Assembly: GCF_015732285.1 (NCBI RefSeq)
Contig: NZ_WIQU01000042.1
Span: forward strand, 98,312 to 162,311
Origin: Pectinatus frisingensis
GTDB lineage: Bacteria; Bacillota; Negativicutes; Selenomonadales; Selenomonadaceae
Length of the DNA: 64,000 nt
Direction: 5' to 3'
The position numbers were made by a program, and so were the translations under genes. The notes beneath the pieces were generated by a model. The model was given only the letters and a program-made list of their open reading frames with translations. It was not told the DNA's origin and did not search any database. Below are positions 61,301 to 64,000 of this stretch, in pieces. The stretch's first letter is position 1. Each line of letters opens with the position of its first letter.

Positions 61301-64000
61301 CAGAACTGGAAATACAAAAAGAAAGGCCGCTGGTGGAAGCACAGCCACTGGGTTTATGGAACTACTGTCGTTCCTTACTATGACCAGAATATAACCGATG
61401 AAACCACCCAGCGTGCCGGAATACTAAGTGGCGGTGCCAAGGTAAATATAACTGCGCCGCAAATAAAAAATATAACCTATGACGCCGGTAAAAATGAGAT
61501 AACGCAAAGACCGGCCGCTGCCACTGCCAGTGCTGACCGTACCCTTATTGATGCACGCCTGATCCAGTATGCCGGAACCGACAGTCACAGATTCAGTATC
61601 AATAAAGATCCCTCAGCCAAATACCTCATTGAAACCAATTCCCGGTTTGCCGACTATCACAGCTTTTTATCGAGCGACTACCTATTGCAAAGAATCAAAA
61701 ACGACCCCGAAAAGGTAATGAAAAGACTCGGCGATGGCTACTATGAACAAAAACTTGTTACAGATCAGATAACCGGACTTACCGGACGCAGATATCTGGA
61801 CAACTACAGCTCGGCTCTCGACCAATATAAGGCTCTCATGGATAACGGTGCCGCCTTCGCCCAAAAATATGACCTTACCACCGGGGTAGCTCTCAGCAAG
61901 GAACAAATGGCAGAACTGACCTGTGACATCGTCTGGCTGGTAAAAGAAAACATCAACGGACAAGATGTGCTGGTGCCGAAGGTATATCTTTCCTCACTGA
62001 AAAATGGTGACCTCAGACAAAGTGGTGCCCTCATAACCGGGACAGATGTGACACTGATAAGTCCCAAAGACCTTCAAAATATCGGCACGATCAAAGCTGA
62101 TAAAGATCTCACCATAAAAAGCGGCAGCCTTGAAAACAAAAATGCCGCGGTCGTCGGTGGCGATATAGCTATCAAAGCCGATGGTGATGTCGAAAACAGC
62201 GGTGCCGTAATAAATGGACAGAACGTGTCCATAGCAGCACAAAACATAATAAATAACACCCGTACAGTAACTACCCAGTACAGACAGCTCAACCAGACTG
62301 TGCTCGGCAGTACTGCCTCGATAAACGCTGCCAAAGACCTGAACCTTTCCGCTGCGGCATCCATAGAGGATAAAGGCGGCACGCTTGCAGCCGGACAAGG
62401 GCTGGTACTCACTGCCCAAAAGGATATCAACATAGAAAATATATCCCAAAAGCAGCATGTAGCAGTGGCTTACGGCTCATCAAGTGCCGAACTCAGCAGC
62501 GTCGAAAACTTTGGCAGCAGTATAACTGCCGGCGGAGATATCAGCATAACAGGCACCAAAGTGACACTAAAAGCATCCTCGCTCGATGCCGGCGGCAAAG
62601 CTGCTGTGACTGCCAAAAAGGATATTGATATAACCGATGCCAAAGATGACAATGAATCCGACATAGCCGTAGGCAGCAGGGGGGGAAGCTACTTTGCCCG
62701 CCAAAAGCATGACGATGAAACCGTTGTCGGTGCAGCTGTCAGTGCGGCAGGTGACATTGCAATAAAGTCGGGCGGCAGTGTGGATATCAAAGGCTCGGCT
62801 ATTACCAGCGATAAAGGTGCTGTGAGCCTTGCCGCACAGGGAAATATCAATCTGGTAAATGATACCGGGCACCATGAAAGCATTTATGAACTGCACAAAA
62901 AAGATAAAGGCTTTCTAGCATCGAAAACGACAGATATATATGATTACAAATCATCGGATGATGTAGTAAAAAGCAGTATTGAAGGTAAGGATATAGCCGG
63001 TCTGGCCGACAAAGACATCAATATAACAGGTTCCAATGCTGTTGCCGATAATGATGTCAGCTTAAAGGCAGGCGGAGATATCAATATTATCTCTGCTGAA
63101 GAACAAAGCGGCAGTACCTACTACCGATCCGTAAAAAAATCCGGTCTGCTCTCAGGCGGCGGGCTGGGCTTTACCATCGGTAAAGAAAGTGCCAAGGACA
63201 AACTGCAAAACACTGACACCGAGCAGATAGCAGCCACTGTGGGCAGCATCGGCGGCAGTGTTGATATAGCGGCTGGCAGTAAGGCAGCCGTAAAAGGCAG
63301 TGACATCATGGCCGGTAAAGACATCAATATAACAGCCGGACAGGTGGATATACAAAACACCGATAACGTATATAAAAGTAAAGAAGACCACGAATACAAA
63401 AAAAGCGGACTGACCGTATCTATTGGCGGACAGGCAGTAAAAACTGCAGACGATATCACCGCACCGGTGCAGCGCATCGGACAGGTAGAAGATGACCGCC
63501 TAAAAGCCCTGTATGCTAAAAAGGCCTATGACCAGATCAAAGATGCCAAAGATACAATAAAGGACATAAACAAAAAAGGCATAAAGTCAGCCATCAGCAT
63601 TGACGTAAGCCTTGGTACAGCCAAGAGCGAAAGCCACAGCACCAGTACGGACATAGAAGCCAAGGGCAGTAGTATCAGCGCGGCCAAAGACGTCAGCATA
63701 ACGGCCAATAAGACTGATATCAATATAAAAGGCAGCACCGTAGCAGGAAACAACATTACCTTGGATGCGAAACAGGATATCAATCTGACAGCAGCCCAAA
63801 ACAGCAATAAGACAGACAGCACAGCAAGCTCTGCTTCGGGCAGTATAGGAGCCTCTATCGGACTTGACGGTGGCGTCAGCTACAATGCCCAGCTGGAAAA
63901 AAACAGCTCGGCAACACGGGAAAATACCACTGCCTACACCAATACCGAAGTGACGGCAGGAGATACCCTGAAAACGAACTCGGGTGAGGATACCACCATC
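58352..64000 (+). CDS. fhaB: TpsA/FhaB filamentous hemagglutinin-like exoprotein, two TPS domains (partial, 3' end outside)
   Basis: At least 1883 residues without a stop, running off the window. Signal peptide (about 1-33), then a first TPS domain (about 45-265) with the NEVTG and ANPNGI motifs, a Pro-rich linker (about 405-450), and a second TPS domain (about 479-690) again with NEVTG and ANPNGI. Then long repeats of beta-helix type (KDINITAG and similar), Trp/Tyr-rich segments, and KKSGLLSGGGLGFTIGK, a hallmark of the FHA2 repeats of CdiA-type proteins. Secreted by the adjacent FhaC; adhesin or contact-dependent toxin. GC content looks higher than in the surrounding genes. ATG 58352 follows AAAGGAG. 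Confidence 0.92.
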   Translation, partial: MKKTRMKIRKSIAALLLVAMTLQSPLAAAAAITDASADTAHQPMVNPGTVPVIDIATANDKGISHNLYSDFSVDKNGIILNNSLQSVNTVLAGQIAGNARLKAPATIIINEVTGTNRTNLNGLIEVAGTRADVIIANPNGISGSGFGFINTGRAVLTTGRPQLDKDGSLSGIQVTGGDIAVDGDGLKSENAPDKLDILTGAAKINAQLWAKNDLNVVTGSNLIDYNTLQTRTLPGAAASGVSLDISAVGGMYAGRIMLQGTSKGLGVNVDGQLYSKGDLSISSSGMLSVQGDVAAVGKVSATAADDVTNAGQISAGGDVTVTSGGMTKNTGYIAAGQAQDDDDGQTDNPAALPADISVKAGTNINSDGILKASRNITLAGKKIKYNRQNTDAAQITANETDPDPVQPPEKPVPQAPVQTEAPEKKIVNDITPGAPGTADIPDYANAPTTKKQDKQDGLPLTADQDAPEQYKPITDKAADGIDLIQIATADGSGVSRNLYTDFNVGSRGLIFNNATGYTSTRLGGYIDRNFRLGTVAARTILNEVTGTRPTRLNGYMEIAGQKADLVIANPNGIAINGGGYINTASAVLAAAPAQNRAGHVDFAAPSADILIQGEGLDADTTNKLIIQTKDFTNDASELWSNSLELTAGGVLYNSGKLAADKDMQLHADNLANEKSAVITGGGTLSITAAGSIKNNSAVIHGGVDSTMTAQTIDNTDKAAIYSDGNLLLTAGKSLVNDDSVVKVGKDADLQAASLTGTGTEITAGGRLTASAGVINNTNTNLAAKESVSLKALGSIKNQNTAIYADKDLTIKAAALLNKTSLLAAGGQTGLSTGILENTDSSVIYGSSDMNIAASDHLLNSSSDIESGQNLYITAGRLTNEKTAFDTDWTITHQDISYGIAHWNGNYYSASRRFDREIKTGTIEKETPTAHITADKNMAVTVNKLVNHYSEITAGTDLAINAADSLENLGYQGTIIATDTGNDYQNWKYKKKGRWWKHSHWVYGTTVVPYYDQNITDETTQRAGILSGGAKVNITAPQIKNITYDAGKNEITQRPAAATASADRTLIDARLIQYAGTDSHRFSINKDPSAKYLIETNSRFADYHSFLSSDYLLQRIKNDPEKVMKRLGDGYYEQKLVTDQITGLTGRRYLDNYSSALDQYKALMDNGAAFAQKYDLTTGVALSKEQMAELTCDIVWLVKENINGQDVLVPKVYLSSLKNGDLRQSGALITGTDVTLISPKDLQNIGTIKADKDLTIKSGSLENKNAAVVGGDIAIKADGDVENSGAVINGQNVSIAAQNIINNTRTVTTQYRQLNQTVLGSTASINAAKDLNLSAAASIEDKGGTLAAGQGLVLTAQKDINIENISQKQHVAVAYGSSSAELSSVENFGSSITAGGDISITGTKVTLKASSLDAGGKAAVTAKKDIDITDAKDDNESDIAVGSRGGSYFARQKHDDETVVGAAVSAAGDIAIKSGGSVDIKGSAITSDKGAVSLAAQGNINLVNDTGHHESIYELHKKDKGFLASKTTDIYDYKSSDDVVKSSIEGKDIAGLADKDINITGSNAVADNDVSLKAGGDINIISAEEQSGSTYYRSVKKSGLLSGGGLGFTIGKESAKDKLQNTDTEQIAATVGSIGGSVDIAAGSKAAVKGSDIMAGKDINITAGQVDIQNTDNVYKSKEDHEYKKSGLTVSIGGQAVKTADDITAPVQRIGQVEDDRLKALYAKKAYDQIKDAKDTIKDINKKGIKSAISIDVSLGTAKSESHSTSTDIEAKGSSISAAKDVSITANKTDINIKGSTVAGNNITLDAKQDINLTAAQNSNKTDSTASSASGSIGASIGLDGGVSYNAQLEKNSSATRENTTAYTNTEVTAGDTLKTNSGEDTTI

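Noticed and set aside
58474..63822. Many minus-strand open frames across the fhaB gene
   Set aside because: They are shadows of the long repetitive plus-strand reading frame, lack ribosome binding sites and have compositions unlike proteins.

Overview
The window looks like chromosomal DNA of an anaerobic diderm Firmicute of the class Negativicutes. This is inferred from gene content and moderately AT-rich composition, not from a marker gene. It combines Gram-positive-style gene neighbourhoods (the sepF/ylmH/proC/lspA/pyrR cluster, RodZ-like HTH protein, ObgE, NrdR) with outer-membrane machinery (a two-partner secretion pair) and subunits of a sodium-pumping biotin decarboxylase like the Veillonella methylmalonyl-CoA decarboxylase.

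Layout. 1-0.6 kb: end of a biotin-dependent Na+ decarboxylase operon (small epsilon/OadG-like subunit and the biotin carrier). 0.7-5.5 kb: zeta-like toxin-antitoxin pair, secreted PLD-type nuclease, tRNA-Val(CAC) and tRNA-Arg(CCT), a coupled radical-SAM/TIGR03915 pair thought to act on DNA, and a DsrE-like protein. 5.7-9.8 kb: AEC-type carrier divergent from a LevR-type sigma-54 activator. 9.9-14.4 kb (minus): glycosyltransferase, sugar-nucleotide pyrophosphorylase and GH130 phosphorylase, a plausible mannoside synthesis/recycling set. 14.8-28.6 kb (minus): long housekeeping cluster obgE-yhbY-proB-proA-small membrane ORF-nadD-rodZ-nrdR, then radical SAM-ylmD-yggS-sepF-proC-ylmH-lspA-rluD-pyrR. 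28.9-32.5 kb (plus): WecG/TagA glycosyltransferase, psd, pssA, GT2. 32.5-37.7 kb: a deoxyribose operon (deoR, deoC, FucP-type permease, mutarotase-like protein, ribokinase-family kinase). 38-43.2 kb: queD, queE, surE, ahcY, mtaD, RNase HI. 43.3-52.1 kb: envelope and unknown proteins, LTA-synthase-like enzyme, ychF, SIMPL protein, iron-ADH-like enzyme, folB-folK fusion, HD protein. 52.4-55.8 kb: Sel1-repeat protein followed by a REC-GGDEF-hemerythrin protein. 55.8-64 kb: a repeat-rich non-coding stretch holding a cobalamin riboswitch and terminator, then tpsB/fhaC and the first 1883 residues of a giant tpsA/fhaB that runs off the window.

The most unusual observations are: (i) a cobalamin riboswitch with an intrinsic terminator directly upstream of a two-partner secretion operon, lying between two direct repeats; (ii) two complete-looking TPS secretion domains in the same TpsA protein; (iii) four copies of a 120-145 nt imperfect long-hairpin element at gene ends; and (iv) a 53-residue membrane ORF with overlapping stop/start codons to both proA and nadD.
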